Source: Tupaia tana (lineage: Eukaryota; Chordata; Mammalia; Scandentia; Tupaiidae). Taken from it: 64,000 nt of DNA. Made by a program: the position numbers and the translations under genes. Shown piece after piece: positions 39,605 to 49,372 of the stretch. The stretch's first letter is position 1. Each line of letters opens with the position of its first letter. Under the pieces are notes generated by a model. It did no database searches and was not told the DNA's origin. It was given only the letters and a program-made list of their open reading frames with translations. The stretch lies in NCBI GenBank assembly GCA_026018925.1, contig JAKSZU010000026.1:13383127-13447126 (forward strand). Reading direction: 5' to 3'.

Positions 39605-39890
39605 AGTGTGTGGATGAATGTCCTGCCTCCTCGCTCCTTAGGTGGGACATCTCCGGAGCATGTTCTGCCCTCCCCAGAGGTCCCCTGCTGGACTGATTGT
39701 GGGCACCCTCATAGCCCACAGCGGTTGCTGCTCACCAATGCACCCACATTATGTCTTTTCCTGTTTCTGTTTTGCTTCCTCACTTTCCCTTCCAGCACTT
39801 CCCGAGGGGCCTCCCAAAGAAGCTACTCATAGTCAAACCCTTGTCTCTGGATCTTCTTCTGGGGAACCCAACCTCAGTCAGCGATGACTG
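39605..39890 (+). mobile_element. Possible old LTR 3' part
   Basis: GTGGGACATCTCCGGAGCAT, then TTCCAGCACTTCCCGAGGGG, GAAGCTACTCATAGTCAAAC, CCTTGTCTCTGGATCTTCTT and CTGGGGAACCCAACCT resemble the end of an ancient mammalian LTR. The left boundary may reach into 39470-39600. Confidence 0.45.
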
Positions 39891-40054
39891 GGGTAATCAG
39901 GGAGGTCAGACTTGAGTCAGGCCTTGAAGCTGTGCCCTAGCTTCCTGTCAGGACACTTGAAGTTCTTCCTCCTTCGTCTCATTCCATGGGCTGTCTACCT
40001 TCTTTGATCACCTAGTCCATAGTCTCCTTTTTACCACCACTTTCATGGATATCC

Positions 40055-40058
<4 letters not shown>

Positions 40059-40086
<28 letters not shown>

Positions 40087-40565
40087 TTATTGGGACCAGC
40101 AGTTGGCATAATGGCTATGTTGCTGGACTCCCATGTAGTCGACTGCGGTTTGAGTCCCGGACCCGGTGGCTTAAAACTCACCCCGGGTGCATGTGCGTGC
40201 ATGCCCAGGATCCCCAGAGGAGAATGGAGGAGAAGGGATTGTGGTGTGACCATCTCCCCTGGGGGGTGATTTCTCACTTTCTGTCTCTCTCTCTCTCTGT
40301 CTTTTGGCATTGCATGTGCCCATAGCAAAATCTCTCAAAAAAAAAAAAAAAAGAAAAAGAAAAGAAAAGAAAAGAAAAAGAAAAAGAAAGAAAAGAATTA
40401 TGTATTTATTTAATTCCATTTGTTATTATTATTATTTTTTAATTTCATCAGAGAGAGACAGAGAGAAGGGGTAAGTGAGAAAGCAAGCTGCCAGGTCTGG
40501 GGCTTGAACTGTGGTCGGTCATGTGGGAATCCAGTGCCTTTAACCACCACGCCACCTGCCGGCCC
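40059..40565 (-). mobile_element. Form B SINE, inverted, host of a nested A SINE
   Basis: T/A-rich tail at 40059-40080 and 40391-40440 (TTTAATTCCATTTGTTATTA), TTTTTTAATTTCATCAGAGA, CAAGCTGCCAGGTCTGGGGC and head end CCACCTGCCGGCCC. The target repeat CTTTCATGGRTATC lies at 40040-40053 and 40566-40579. Its tail holds a plus-strand A SINE. Confidence 0.95.
40092..40390 (+). mobile_element. Form A SINE, nested in the tail of a B SINE
   Basis: GGGACCAGCAGTTGGCATAA, CCCCGGGTGCATGTGCGTGC, apex CTCCCCTGGGGGGTGATT and GTGCCCATAGCAAAATCTCT, then an A-rich (GAAAA)n tail. The target repeat AAAAGAATTAT lies at 40080-40090 and 40391-40401. Confidence 0.95.
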
Positions 40566-40580
40566 CTTTCATGGGTATCT

Positions 40581-41690
40581 TAAAGAGTTCCTTGATATTC
40601 TCCACATCCCTTAAACTCTGAGAGGCCAACATATTTTCAGATATGCAAATATATCCCCCAACAGTGAAATATTTGACAACTGAGATATGAAGTGATTGTT
40701 TAATTCTTAATTCCTGGGTGATTTATGCAAAATAAGAACTGAAGGACATGAAGCGACAGGCATTCTCTCCTCCCAATTTGCCAAAAAAGAAAAGCATTCA
40801 AAGGGCTTAAAAATAGACGTATCAAGTAGAAGAAAAATTGGGGAATGTGTCAGACGCCAGCTGGGATAGCTGAAGTGAAATCTCAAAACCTGGTAAACAC
40901 TCAGATTTCAGTCAGTAATACATATGTCTGGTATTAAAAACCTATTGGAGAAGTCATCGTTTTCTGCGTATCGTTAATATGCTTTGTCTGTGTTGCTTCT
41001 AGCACCCAGAGAACTCCTTCTGGGTATTTTTATTGAAATGTCAGCACTGGCTTTACAAATTAAGGGGCTCAGGGCAAGAGTAAAATTTGGGACTCCCTCG
41101 ACACCTGGTGGCTGGCAATCTACTGACGAATTGTTTCCAGGATGAAATACCACGGGTAATGTGCATTTTTACCACCTCCATGGATTCCTGTGCTTTATTG
41201 GATTAAAGAAGGATTACTGTATGCTACATTGTCCCTGGGGGGCTCTCTGGCTTCACATCTCCTTCCTATCCTATCTTCCAAGGCAGGAAGTGAATTTGGA
41301 TCTTTGTAAGTGTAGGGAAGAAAATGTCATGCTAGTCTGCCTCCTCTCCCCTTTCTTCTCATTGGCACACCTGGCCCAGTAGCAGCAGAAAAATTTTGGC
41401 TCTTGGGTTAATTCTTAGTGACTTTCTCCTCCTGGAGACCTCGGATGGGATTCAAGCTATCTCTATTTTTATATGTTTCACCTCACTGTGTCTTGGGAGA
41501 TTGAGATTAGGGGACTATCAATTCCATTTTACAAATGTAGAAATTAAAGCAAACTCTGGGATTGAGTGATTTGTCAGGGGTAGAGGTTGTCTGAGAATGC
41601 AGGATTTTATTTTAAAATTCTGAATTCAGTAATTTATTTTTACCACTCTTTCATACTGTTTTAATGCTATTCCACTTAAAAGTGTGTGTC

Positions 41691-41736
<46 letters not shown>

Positions 41737-41859
41737 TCTGCAGAAAAATCTAGGGTAACTTCTGAAAGATCTACCAAGGGGGGAAAAAAAAAACTGGGAT
41801 TTTCAAGTCACCTGGAAAATGAACTTCTCTAGGGTTCTAGAGGGAGCCTTTGTTTGCTA
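40581..41859. other. Unique sequence; no gene
   Basis: No exon was recognised. Around 41460-41620 there is faint MIR-like reversed sequence (TTTACAAATGTAGAAATTAA). A (GT)n run lies at 41690-41734. Confidence 0.4.
41690..41734. repeat. (GT)n microsatellite
   Basis: About 20 GT units, slightly interrupted at the left end. Not within a SINE. Confidence 0.92.
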
Positions 41860-41861
41860 TT

Positions 41862-42036
41862 GTTTTGTTGTTTTTTAGACTTATTTAATTTTATTCATCT
41901 TTTTTTTTTTTTTAATTTGACCAGGGAGAGACAGAGAGCAAAAGTGAGAAAGCATATCACCAGGTTCTGAAACTTGAACTATGGTCCACCGTGTAGGAGT
42001 CCAGAGCCTTAACCACCATGCCACCTGCTGGTTCCC
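41862..42036 (-). mobile_element. Form B SINE, inverted
   Basis: TTTTTTAGACTTATTTAATT, TTTTTTTTAATTTGACCAGG, GAGAGCAAAAGTGAGAAAGC, CCAGGTTCTGAAACTTGAAC and head end CACCTGCTGGTTCCC. GGAGCCTTTGTTTGCT and GGAAGCCTTTGCTTTA flank it as an approximate target repeat. Confidence 0.92.
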
Positions 42037-42159
42037 AAGGAAGCCTTTGCTTTAACTGCCAAATCACCCCAGGTAGGAAGGCACCTCATTTCAAATATTC
42101 CTGTGAATTTTCAAGTGTCTCACACTTTTCCATTCACTATACGTTCTAGACTGCTTCCT

Positions 42160-42627
42160 GTCTTTATTGGTAGAATTAAATCACCCTGAAAAAGGTATAT
42201 TTGAGTCTTTAAGCCCAGTTTCTGTGCATCTGACCTTATTTGGAAATAGGGCTTTTGCAGATGATCAAGTTAAAATGAGGTTCTTTTGGACTAGAATAGA
42301 CCCTACCCAAATGATTTGTGACTTTATAAGAAGAGGAGATTTTAGGTATTGAGACAGAGACACACAATGAGGAAGCCTCGTAACAACACAGACCCACATC
42401 AGAGTGACACGTCTATAAGCCTAAGAACACCAAGGATGGCCACATGCACCAGAAGGCAGGAAGAGGCAAGGAGGGGTCTTCCCCTCGAGCCCTGGGAGAG
42501 CGTATGGCCCTTCCAGTGACTTAATTTGGAGCTTCTACCTCCAGAATCAAGAACATAAATGTCTGTTGTTTTAATCCACATGGTTTTAAATAATTCGTTA
42601 TGGCAGTCCTGAGAAACTAATACACCA
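42160..42627 (+). mobile_element. MLT-type LTR
   Basis: CTGTGCATCTGACCTTATTT, GGAAATAGGGCTTTTGCAGA, GATCAAGTTAAAATGAGGTT, GACTTTATAAGAAGAGGAGA, GAACACCAAGGATGGCCACA and GGCAGTCCTGAGAAACTAAT follow the layout of an MLT-type LTR to its 3' end. Confidence 0.8.
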
Positions 42628-42668
42628 CCCAGCTTAGCTGCAGCTGTGTTTTACTCTCTGCCACAATA

Positions 42669-42911
42669 TTTTTTTTCTTTTGGAGAGTTTTTTTGCTTTA
42701 GGGCGTGTGCGCTCACCAGAGAGACAGAGAGACAGAAAGCAAGAAATCATCCCGCAGGGGGGAATGGCCACACCGCAATCCCTTCTTCTTTCTCCTTTTG
42801 GGATCTTGGCCATGCGCCCGGTGTGAGTTTAAGCCATTGGGTCTGGGACTCGAACTGTGCTCGACTACATGGGAGTCCAGCAACATAGCCATCATGCTAA
42901 CTGCTGGTCCC
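42669..42911 (-). mobile_element. Form A SINE, inverted
   Basis: TTTTTTTGCTTTAGGGCGTG, TGCGCTCACCAGAGAGACAG, a GC-rich apex CCCGCAGGGGGGAATGG, and head end CTAACTGCTGGTCC. It abuts the next inverted A copy. TTACTCTCTGCCACAAT upstream matches CCTCTCTGCCAGTTTA after that next copy, so this one probably landed in the other's tail. Confidence 0.92.
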
Positions 42912-43184
42912 TGTTTTTTTGTTTTGTTTTGTTTTTTGAGAGAGAGATTTTTGCTATAGGGTGCATGCACTCACCAGAAAGACAGAGAGACAGGAAGTGA
43001 GAAATTGCTCCCTTGGGGGATGACTGCGCCACAATCCCTTCTCCTCCATTCTCCTCTTGGGATCTTGGGCACGCACACATGCACATGTGCCCAGCATAAG
43101 TTTTGTAAGCCACAAAGTCCAGGACTTGAACCACGGTCAACCATGTGGGAGTCCAGCACCTTAACTACTACACCACCTGCTGGA
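42912..43184 (-). mobile_element. Form A SINE, inverted, tandem with the former
   Basis: TTTTGTTTTGTTTTGTTTTT tail, TTTGCTATAGGGTGCATGCA, apex CTCCCTTGGGGGATGAC and head end CACCTGCTGGAC. Confidence 0.93.
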
Positions 43185-43333
43185 CGGTCCTCTCTGCCAG
43201 TTTATTTATGCCCTCAGAGGCTGTGTATTTCCAAAGGCCATGTGTAGTGGGGCTCTGCTGGAGGCTTAGGATAACAGAGGAAGTCGACTGCACAGTAGTG
43301 CAGACTCAGTGACTGAAATACGAGGTCTCCCTC

Positions 43334-43470
43334 AGCCAGCCTCTAGCCTAGTGGTGAAGGGAGTTGACTCCCACATGGCTGACCAACTATGGTTCGAATC
43401 CCAACTCTGGTGGCTTGAAATCATGCGAGGTGCATGTGCTTATGTCTAAAATCTCAGCAGGATGTTCTCC
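43334..43470 (+). mobile_element. Form A SINE, 5' half only
   Basis: Head CAGCCTCTAGCCTAGTGGTG, B box GGTTCGAATCC, GGTGGCTTGAAATCATGCGA, GGTGCATGTGCTTATGTC. It stops near AATCTCAGCAGGATG, before the apex. Confidence 0.82.
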
Positions 43471-43505
43471 AAAATGGGTCTATCAGAATGATTGCCCCGA
43501 GCTTT

Positions 43506-43550
43506 TGTTTTTAAGAGAGATTTTGCTATAGGGTGTGTGCACTTGCTGAG

Positions 43551-43598
<48 letters not shown>

Positions 43599-43791
43599 CA
43601 GAAAGTGAGAAATCACCCCTTAGAGGGGATGGCCATACCACAATCTCTTCTCCTTCATTCTCCTCTAGGGATTTTTGGGCATGCATGCATACATGCCTGA
43701 TGTGAGTTTTAAGCCACTGGATCTGGGACTTGAACTGCAGTTGACTACCCAAGAGTCCCATGACATAAACATTATGCCTTCTGCTAGTTCC
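43506..43791 (-). mobile_element. Form A SINE, inverted, with internal (GA)n
   Basis: TTTTGCTATAGGGTGTGTGC, (GA)21 at 43556-43597, apex CCCCTTAGAGGGGATGG, GGCATGCATGCATACATGCC and head end CTTCTGCTAGTTCC. The dinucleotide run replaces the TC-rich stretch. Confidence 0.92.
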
Positions 43792-43799
43792 ATCCCAGA

Positions 43800-44035
43800 G
43801 TACTTTTAAAAAATACTTTACTTAGGTCATGAGAGGGATAGAGAGATACATATCCCCAACATGATCTTCATGCTGCCATCCATCTGCAGCCTTGGCCAGC
43901 CTGGATGATGGAGCGTTTGCACACACCCAGTGTGCACAGAGAGGCCTTGGGACATGAACCCGGGACCTTCTTACATGGACCTAGCATGGCAGAGCATCGA
44001 GTTAGTGCTGTACCACTGACTAGCACCTGCAAAGT
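43800..44035 (-). mobile_element. Form C SINE, inverted
   Basis: TTTTAAAAAATACTTTACTT, GGTCATGAGAGGGATAGAGA, CATCCATCTGCAGCCTTGGC, CACACCCAGTGTGCACAGAG, GACATGAACCCGGGACC and head end GTACCACTGACTAGCACC. It abuts the A copy to its left. Confidence 0.72.
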
Positions 44036-44089
44036 ACTTCTTTGTAATGCAAGAAAAAGGACTTTCTTTCAGTTTATAGAAATAGAAGT

Positions 44090-44290
44090 ACATGGGCTCT
44101 GTCTCTCTCTCTCTTTTTTTTTGTCACATAGAAGAGCCGTTCTAAAAGAGAAAAAGACCAGGCCAACTCAGAAAAAAAGCAGACTGAAGAGAGAGATTGA
44201 ATTCTGATGAAATTTATGTGTCTGGATCCAGGTGGTCATGAAACTAGTACTGTCCAAAAAAAAAAAAAAAAAAAAAAAAAAAAGAAAAGA
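44090..44290 (+). other. Unexplained sequence ending in a 32-nt poly(A)
   Basis: GGTGGTCATGAAACTAGTAC, CTGTCC and then about 32 A. No SINE head or body of any form precedes it, so it could be the 3' end of a processed transcript copy. I recognise no parent gene and see no target repeat. Confidence 0.25.
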
Positions 44291-44840
44291 AAGAAATCCA
44301 CTTATATGAGTCTTTGAACACCATTTTGTTATTGCTGTGGCTGTGATAGGTTTTTTAATGTCTTTTTAAAATTAATTGGGTTGGGATTTGTCATCTGCAT
44401 GGAAACATTGACTGATTTAACTCTTCTCTACCTAAAGTGTTGTTTTCTATCCTAATCTTTTAAAAATCCTATCTGGGATTTAAAAATATACTCTGACATG
44501 AGATGTAGGTCACTTTGACTACAGGATCAGGAGACCTGGTTCTGGGGAGGGCGGGGAAGTTGCATCCAACTGAAAGGCAGAATTGTATGGGATGGGGGGG
44601 AAGCCTAGGACTTAAGTCAAACACGACTGAATTCAGCTACTGCTTTTTAATCACGTGTATTAGCCATGTTATCTTAGCTAAGTTTCCTATGTGAGCCTCG
44701 ATACTTTCTTTATAAAGCTAGACCTGGAAGGATCAAACTTAACTATAAATAAAAATAAAATCTCCTACCAAACTTATAGGGTCACTTGGGGGTTAAATGA
44801 CATAATTACCTATCTGGCTTTATCTATATAACCTCTATTA

Positions 44841-44875
<35 letters not shown>

Positions 44876-45087
44876 GATCGATATAATCATATGTTAGATA
44901 GATAAAACACATAATAGTATATACGTTAGCTACAAAACATTAAATAGGTACAAAATAAACATTAGCTCTTATTATTAGTTCCTAAGTCCTTGGTGTTCTT
45001 GGAAGATCCTGCTCTTTCTCTCTCTACTTTCCTTTCTTTCCTCGTTTCTTTCTTTTCTTCCTCCCTTCTTCCCTCCTTCTTCCTGTT
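44291..45087. other. Unique sequence with MIR remnants; no gene
   Basis: Around 44620-44850 there is worn MIR-like sequence (AAACACGACTGAATTCAGCT, GTTATCTTAGCTAAG, TGGGGGTTAAATGACATAAT). A (GT)n run lies at 44841-44868 and a TC-rich run at 45010-45085. Confidence 0.4.
44841..44868. repeat. (GT)n microsatellite
   Basis: About 14 GT units, followed by ATGTATGTGATCG. Confidence 0.9.
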
Positions 45088-45102
45088 AGAAATCACCAAT
45101 GA

Positions 45103-45375
45103 GTAGGACCAGCAGATGGCGAAATGGTTATGTCTCTAGATTCCCATGTAGTCGACCACGGTTCAAGTACTGAACCCGACGGCTTAAAACTCACACTGGG
45201 CGCATGTGCATGTGTGCCCAAGATCCCGAGAGGAGAATGGAGGAGAAGGGAGTGCAGCTTGGCCGTCCTCCCTGGGGGGTGATTTCTTGCTTTCTGTTTC
45301 CCTGTGTCTTTTTGTCTTTCTGGCGAGTGGATGTGCCCTATAGCAAAAAATCTCTCTTAATAAAAAAAAAAAGAA
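45103..45375 (+). mobile_element. Form A SINE
   Basis: TAGGACCAGCAGATGGCGAA, B box GGTTCAAGTAC, GGGCGCATGTGCATGTGTGC, apex CTCCCTGGGGGGTGATT, and CTATAGCAAAAAATCTCTC. The target repeat AGAAATCACCAATGA / AGAAACCACTGATGA lies at 45088-45102 and about 45376-45390. Confidence 0.94.
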
Positions 45376-45630
45376 AGAAACCACTGATGAACTATAGTCT
45401 AAGAATGGTGATAAATAGGAAATAGACCAGTCTTTGAAAAAGGACTAAAACTAAGCTTTAAATCAAATTAACCCCTGACTAGATTAAGGTGATCTTTCCT
45501 GCTGTCACTGTCAGAAATCAAAAGTATTCTTCTATGAAAGGTGATCTTACTATTCAGGACTTCAAAATAACTATATATATTTTTTTCCCATACATATTGG
45601 CTAGCAGTACATCAAAAATTGCTAGTATGT

Positions 45631-45905
45631 GGGGCCAGCAGGTGTCGTAGGGGTTACCGCACTAGACTCCCATACTACCAACTGCAATTTAAGTCCTAGG
45701 CTTGGCAGCTTGAAGATCGAGCTGGGCATGTGAGCACGCATGCCCAAAATCCCGGAAGGAGAAGGGATTGCAGTGTGGCCCTCTCCCCTGGGGGTGGGGT
45801 GACTTCTCACTTTCCTTTTCACTGTTTCTCTCTTGTTTCTTTCCAGTGAGCACACACACCCTATGGGAAAACAAACAAACAGACAGACAGACAAAAAACA
45901 CTTAG
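45631..45905 (+). mobile_element. Form A SINE
   Basis: GGGGCCAGCAGGTGTCGTAG, weak B box ATTTAAGTCC, GAGCACGCATGCCCAAAATC, and CTATGGGAAAACAAAC with (CAGA)n tail. The 17-bp repeat AAAAATTGCTAGKATRT lies at 45614-45630 and 45906-45922. Confidence 0.94.
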
Positions 45906-45924
45906 AAAAATTGCTAGGATATAG

Positions 45925-47075
45925 GCCCAGATAGCAGAAACCAAGAGAAACAAAAAACAGTAGAAGCAAACCCAAAGGGATCCAGATATTAGTGTTAACA
46001 GACACAGACTCTAAAATAACTGGGATCAATATGTTAAAAAAAGTAGATATTTCTATGTCATCAAATTCACCAATCTTTCCCTCTTCAATATTTATTAATC
46101 CCATCCAGTGTATTTTTCATCTGAGACATTGTAATTTTGTCTCTAGAGGTTCGAGTCTTTTTTTAATCATTCATGTCTCTACTTAATATGTTCCATCTTT
46201 CCTTTAGTTACTTTATAACCTTTTTAATGTCCTTGTCTATTCATACTTGCCATTTCTGAGTCAATTTCAACTGACTGACTTTCATGTTATCGTGAGTCAT
46301 AGTTTCCTAATTTTTTGTATGTCTGATAATATCTGATTGGATGCTAGACATTGTGATTTTTACCTTCTTGGGCATTGGATGTTTTCCTGTTCCTATAAAT
46401 GTTTTCGAGCTTTGTCCTGGGACATAGTTAAGCTGCATTCTTTCAGGTCTAGCTTTTAAGTCTTGCTAGGCTGATTTAATTGAGGACTAATTTTTGTCCC
46501 ATTATGAAGGCAAGCTTTTCTGAGTACTCTGCTTGGTGCTCCATAAATTACGAGCTTTTCCTGTCTGGCTAGGTTGAGCAGACACTATTCCTGGCAGTGT
46601 GTGAGGTCTGGATGTTTCTCCCTCTGATTCTTTCAGATGGCTCTTTCATAGCCTCGGCTGATTCCTCACAGGCATGCACAGGAGACTCTGGGCATTGGGG
46701 GGAGAACTTCTGAAAATCTCCTGAACTCTTCGGTTGGATAGCTTTACTGTCTGTACTACCCTTCCCTGTGAATTCTGGATGTCTTGACCTCGCTGGACTC
46801 CCAACCTCATCTCCTCAGCCCAGGGATGCTGTTCCCTTTATCTCTACCACAGACACAAAACTCCCCAGTCATTAAACTGAGACAACGCCGGGGCTCACCT
46901 TGCGTGTTTGTTTTCTGTCTCTCAGGAGATTACTGTCCATCATTGGCTGATGTCCAATGTTTAAAAAAAAAAAAAAAAACTTAATTTTATATGTATTATT
47001 TGATTCTTTAGTGTTTTAGTGTGGAAGGGCACAATCCCTATTATTCCATCTTGGCCAGAAAGTCTATAACTATAT
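45925..47075 (-). mobile_element. Ancient LINE-like (L1/HAL1-type), inverted
   Basis: About 1.1 kb carries T-rich words of reversed old L1-type copies: GTCTGATAATATCTGATTGG, TTTTACCTTCTTGGGCATTG, TTTCAGGTCTAGCTTTTAAG and the right end TATTCCATCTTGGCCAGAAA. No frame is intact. The assignment to a subfamily is uncertain. Confidence 0.5.
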
Positions 47076-47159
47076 AGTGCAATAACTGAGGTTAAGTCCT
47101 CAATATATAAATATAACATTATATTGGGCCAAGAAAGAAGGGAGAGTAGAGATTATTTG

Positions 47160-47400
47160 CGGGGAGGGAGAATTAGGGATTGTAACTGGGAGAGGTACCC
47201 AGGGAAGGTCAGTGCTTCTGATAATGTTTTATTTGTTGAACCCAGTGGCGACTCTATGGGTGTGTTCACTTTGTGAGTACTAAATGCTATATATTATGAT
47301 TATGTTTTTCTGTATCGATCTTGTACTGCAGTAAATACCTTTATTTCTAGTATATGTTAAAACTATCGAAATATTTGTTATTGAGGGGAAATATTAGTAT
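47160..47400 (+). mobile_element. L1 3'-UTR fragment
   Basis: TCTGATAATGTTTTATTTGT, then GGGTGTGTTCACTTTGTGAG and TTATGTTTTTCTGTATCGAT is the well-known L1 3'-UTR series. Confidence 0.7.
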
Positions 47401-47424
47401 TTACACCAGCATTCAGTATACCAT

Positions 47425-47632
47425 GAGATCTGGAGTCAGAGCTGGGTTCGCATCTTGTCGTTTATATTTACTACGTAGGTAACCTTGAGTCCTGTCATGA
47501 CCTCTCTGAATCTCAGTGTCCTGTTTTCAGAAAGGGATGTAATAGCAATATCTATCCCACAGGGTGGGTGCAAGAACCAAATGAGCTATTTCATATAAAA
47601 ATCTGTCAGTTACTTAGTATGTTGTAAATAAA
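47425..47632 (+). mobile_element. MIR element
   Basis: GATCTGGAGTCAGAGCTGGG, GTAACCTTGAGTCCTGTCAT, GACCTCTCTGAATCTCAGTG and GAAAGGGATGTAATAGCAAT follow the MIR order, ending near TAGTATGTTGTAAATAAATA. Confidence 0.87.
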
Positions 47633-48099
47633 TATTTTTTAGGAGAGTTTTATTTTTAAAGAATTATGTTATTTAACTTTATTTATTTATTTAGCTTAAT
47701 TTGACCAGAGAGGGACAGAGTGAGAGAGAGAGTGAGAGGGAGAGAGAAAGTGAGAAAGCAAGCCCCTAGGTCCAGGACTTGAACCATGGTCAATTATGTG
47801 GGAGTCCAGTGCCCTTAACCACCATGTCACTGGCTGGCCCCTTTAGGAGAGAATTTTGCTATAGGATGTGTGTGCTCACCAGAGAGAGACAGAGACAGAA
47901 ATCAAGAAATACTCCTCCCACCCCCACCCCGGGGAGGATGGCCATGCCACAATCCCTTCTCTTCCCTTCTCCTCTCGGGATTTTGGGCACGCATGCACAT
48001 ATGCCCAGCGTGACTTTTAAGCCACCAGGTCTGAGACTCGAACTGTGGTCAACTACATGAGAGCCCAGCAGTGTAACCATTATGCCATCTGCTAGTGCC
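47633..48099 (-). mobile_element. Form A SINE, inverted, host of a nested B SINE
   Basis: The 3' edge TTTTTTTAGGAGAG (47635-47647) is separated from AGGAGAGAATTTTGCTATAG (47845 on) by a B copy. The rest runs through CCACCCCGGGGAGGATGG to the head end CATCTGCTAGTGCC. Confidence 0.92.
47648..47841 (-). mobile_element. Form B SINE, inverted, nested in an A SINE
   Basis: TTTTATTTTTAAAGAATTAT, TTTATTTATTTAGCTTAATT, TGACCAGAGAGGGACAGAG, CCCTAGGTCCAGGACTTGAA and head end CACTGGCTGGCCCC. The target repeat TTTAGGAGAG lies at 47638-47647 and 47842-47851, inside the A element. Confidence 0.93.
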
Positions 48100-48234
48100 A
48101 TTAAGCATTGGTTTCAATTTAAGTATTTATTAATAGGGATTTGGTCAAATAATTATGTTGTGTTCTTACAACAGAATTCCACTCATTTGTTAAAGTGAGA
48201 ATCAGATCATGCTGTATGTACTGCTCTGAGATGA

Positions 48235-48785
48235 TCTAGGTACCAATCAGAGCCCCAGAAAAAAAGAATAATATAGTCACAGGGAGATAATCAAGGAGAC
48301 TTGAGAGACAGAGAGACAGAGACAGAGAGAGAAGACTTGAATTCAGATAACACGAGGAGCATCTGTTTATTAAGGGACTACTTACACAGGTATGGGTGTA
48401 GTGGACCATAGGAAAAAGCAAAGTAACCTAGAGATAGAACCAAGAAAGCTGTGATCATTCCTAATCCTCCTGGGACAAAGGGAGAAATGTTGGCCAAAGC
48501 CTGAAGGAAAAGATAGTGTTGAGAAGGCCTCCTGGAGAGAAAAGAGGAGCACTGATCTATAATTCCGGGATACAGCCAGTCTGAGGCAACCATGCCAGAG
48601 GGGTGCCGTGGGCATAAATGCCCTAGACACTCCCCGCTCCTGTCCTCTTATCTTCTGCCAGTGCTTCCTATTGACTCAACCCACTTAGAAGCCAGAGGGC
48701 ATGGGAGACCAATTGGTGCCATAGAGGTGGAATGTGGATCTGGGGGCAAATGGAAGATGTCTAGCACAGAATGTAACTTTCTTTA
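48235..48785 (-). mobile_element. Old LTR-like element, inverted
   Basis: CCAATCAGAGCCCCAGAAAA, CATCTGTTTATTAAGGGACT, ACAAAGGGAGAAATGTTGGC, TGCCAGTGCTTCCTATTGAC, AGAAGCCAGAGGGCATGGGA, GGCAAATGGAAGATGTCTAG. This layout resembles a reversed mammalian ERV LTR. The subfamily is unknown to me. Confidence 0.5.
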
Positions 48786-48860
48786 CACTGGTCACATTTC
48801 ATACTTTGAATTTTCTTCCTAATGTACATGCATGCATTATTTTAAAACACACACACATTG

Positions 48861-49089
48861 TGCAGCCATGGTGGTACAGCAATAGCGTAGTGCTCTGTGA
48901 TGCTGAGGCCACATGGGAAGGTCTCTGGTTCACATCCCAAAGTCTCCCCGTATATGCCGGGTTTGCATGCAATCCAGCCACATGATCCTGGCTAGCTGAG
49001 GCTATGGGCAAAGTGTGACATGAAGACCCTGTTGGGGGTATCTGTCCCTCTCTCTCCCTCACTCCACCAAGAAAAAAATAAATAAACCA
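48861..49089 (+). mobile_element. Form C SINE
   Basis: TGCAGCCATGGTGGTACAGC, B-box remnant GGTTCACATCC, GTTTGCATGCAATCCAGCCA, CATGATCCTGGCTAGCTGAG, AAGACCCTGTTGGGGGTATC, TC-rich part and AATAAATAAACC. It is the best-preserved C copy. Confidence 0.75.
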
Positions 49090-49202
49090 AAAAAATCCAC
49101 AAATAAAACATTTCAATTCCCTTCTCCATTTTGCACATGGAAGCAAAGAGAAAAATGTTACTCGCTGAAAAGAAGAAAAAAACAAATGACTTTCTATTCC
49201 AG

Positions 49203-49372
49203 ACACAGAGCTGGGACACAACAGCTTCTGCCCCAGGGGGCTGAGCATTCTAGGAGAGGCTGCTAGATTGACCATTACCAAGACGTTGGAAGGTTCCAAT
49301 TTGTGTGTATCTTCCCCAAATGCGTCTCTTCCCTATGCTATTTTTCTCCCTGCTCTTTTGAAAAAGCGACAG
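49203..49372 (+). other. Weak candidate exon, 170 nt, open frame throughout
   Basis: Preceded by an acceptor-like GACTTTCTATTCCAG and followed by donor CAG|GTAAGAAT. The frame starting at 49205 is open for all 56 codons to the donor. The other two frames have stops. I do not recognise the peptide, and it carries no domain I know. Chance is a real alternative. Confidence 0.22.
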
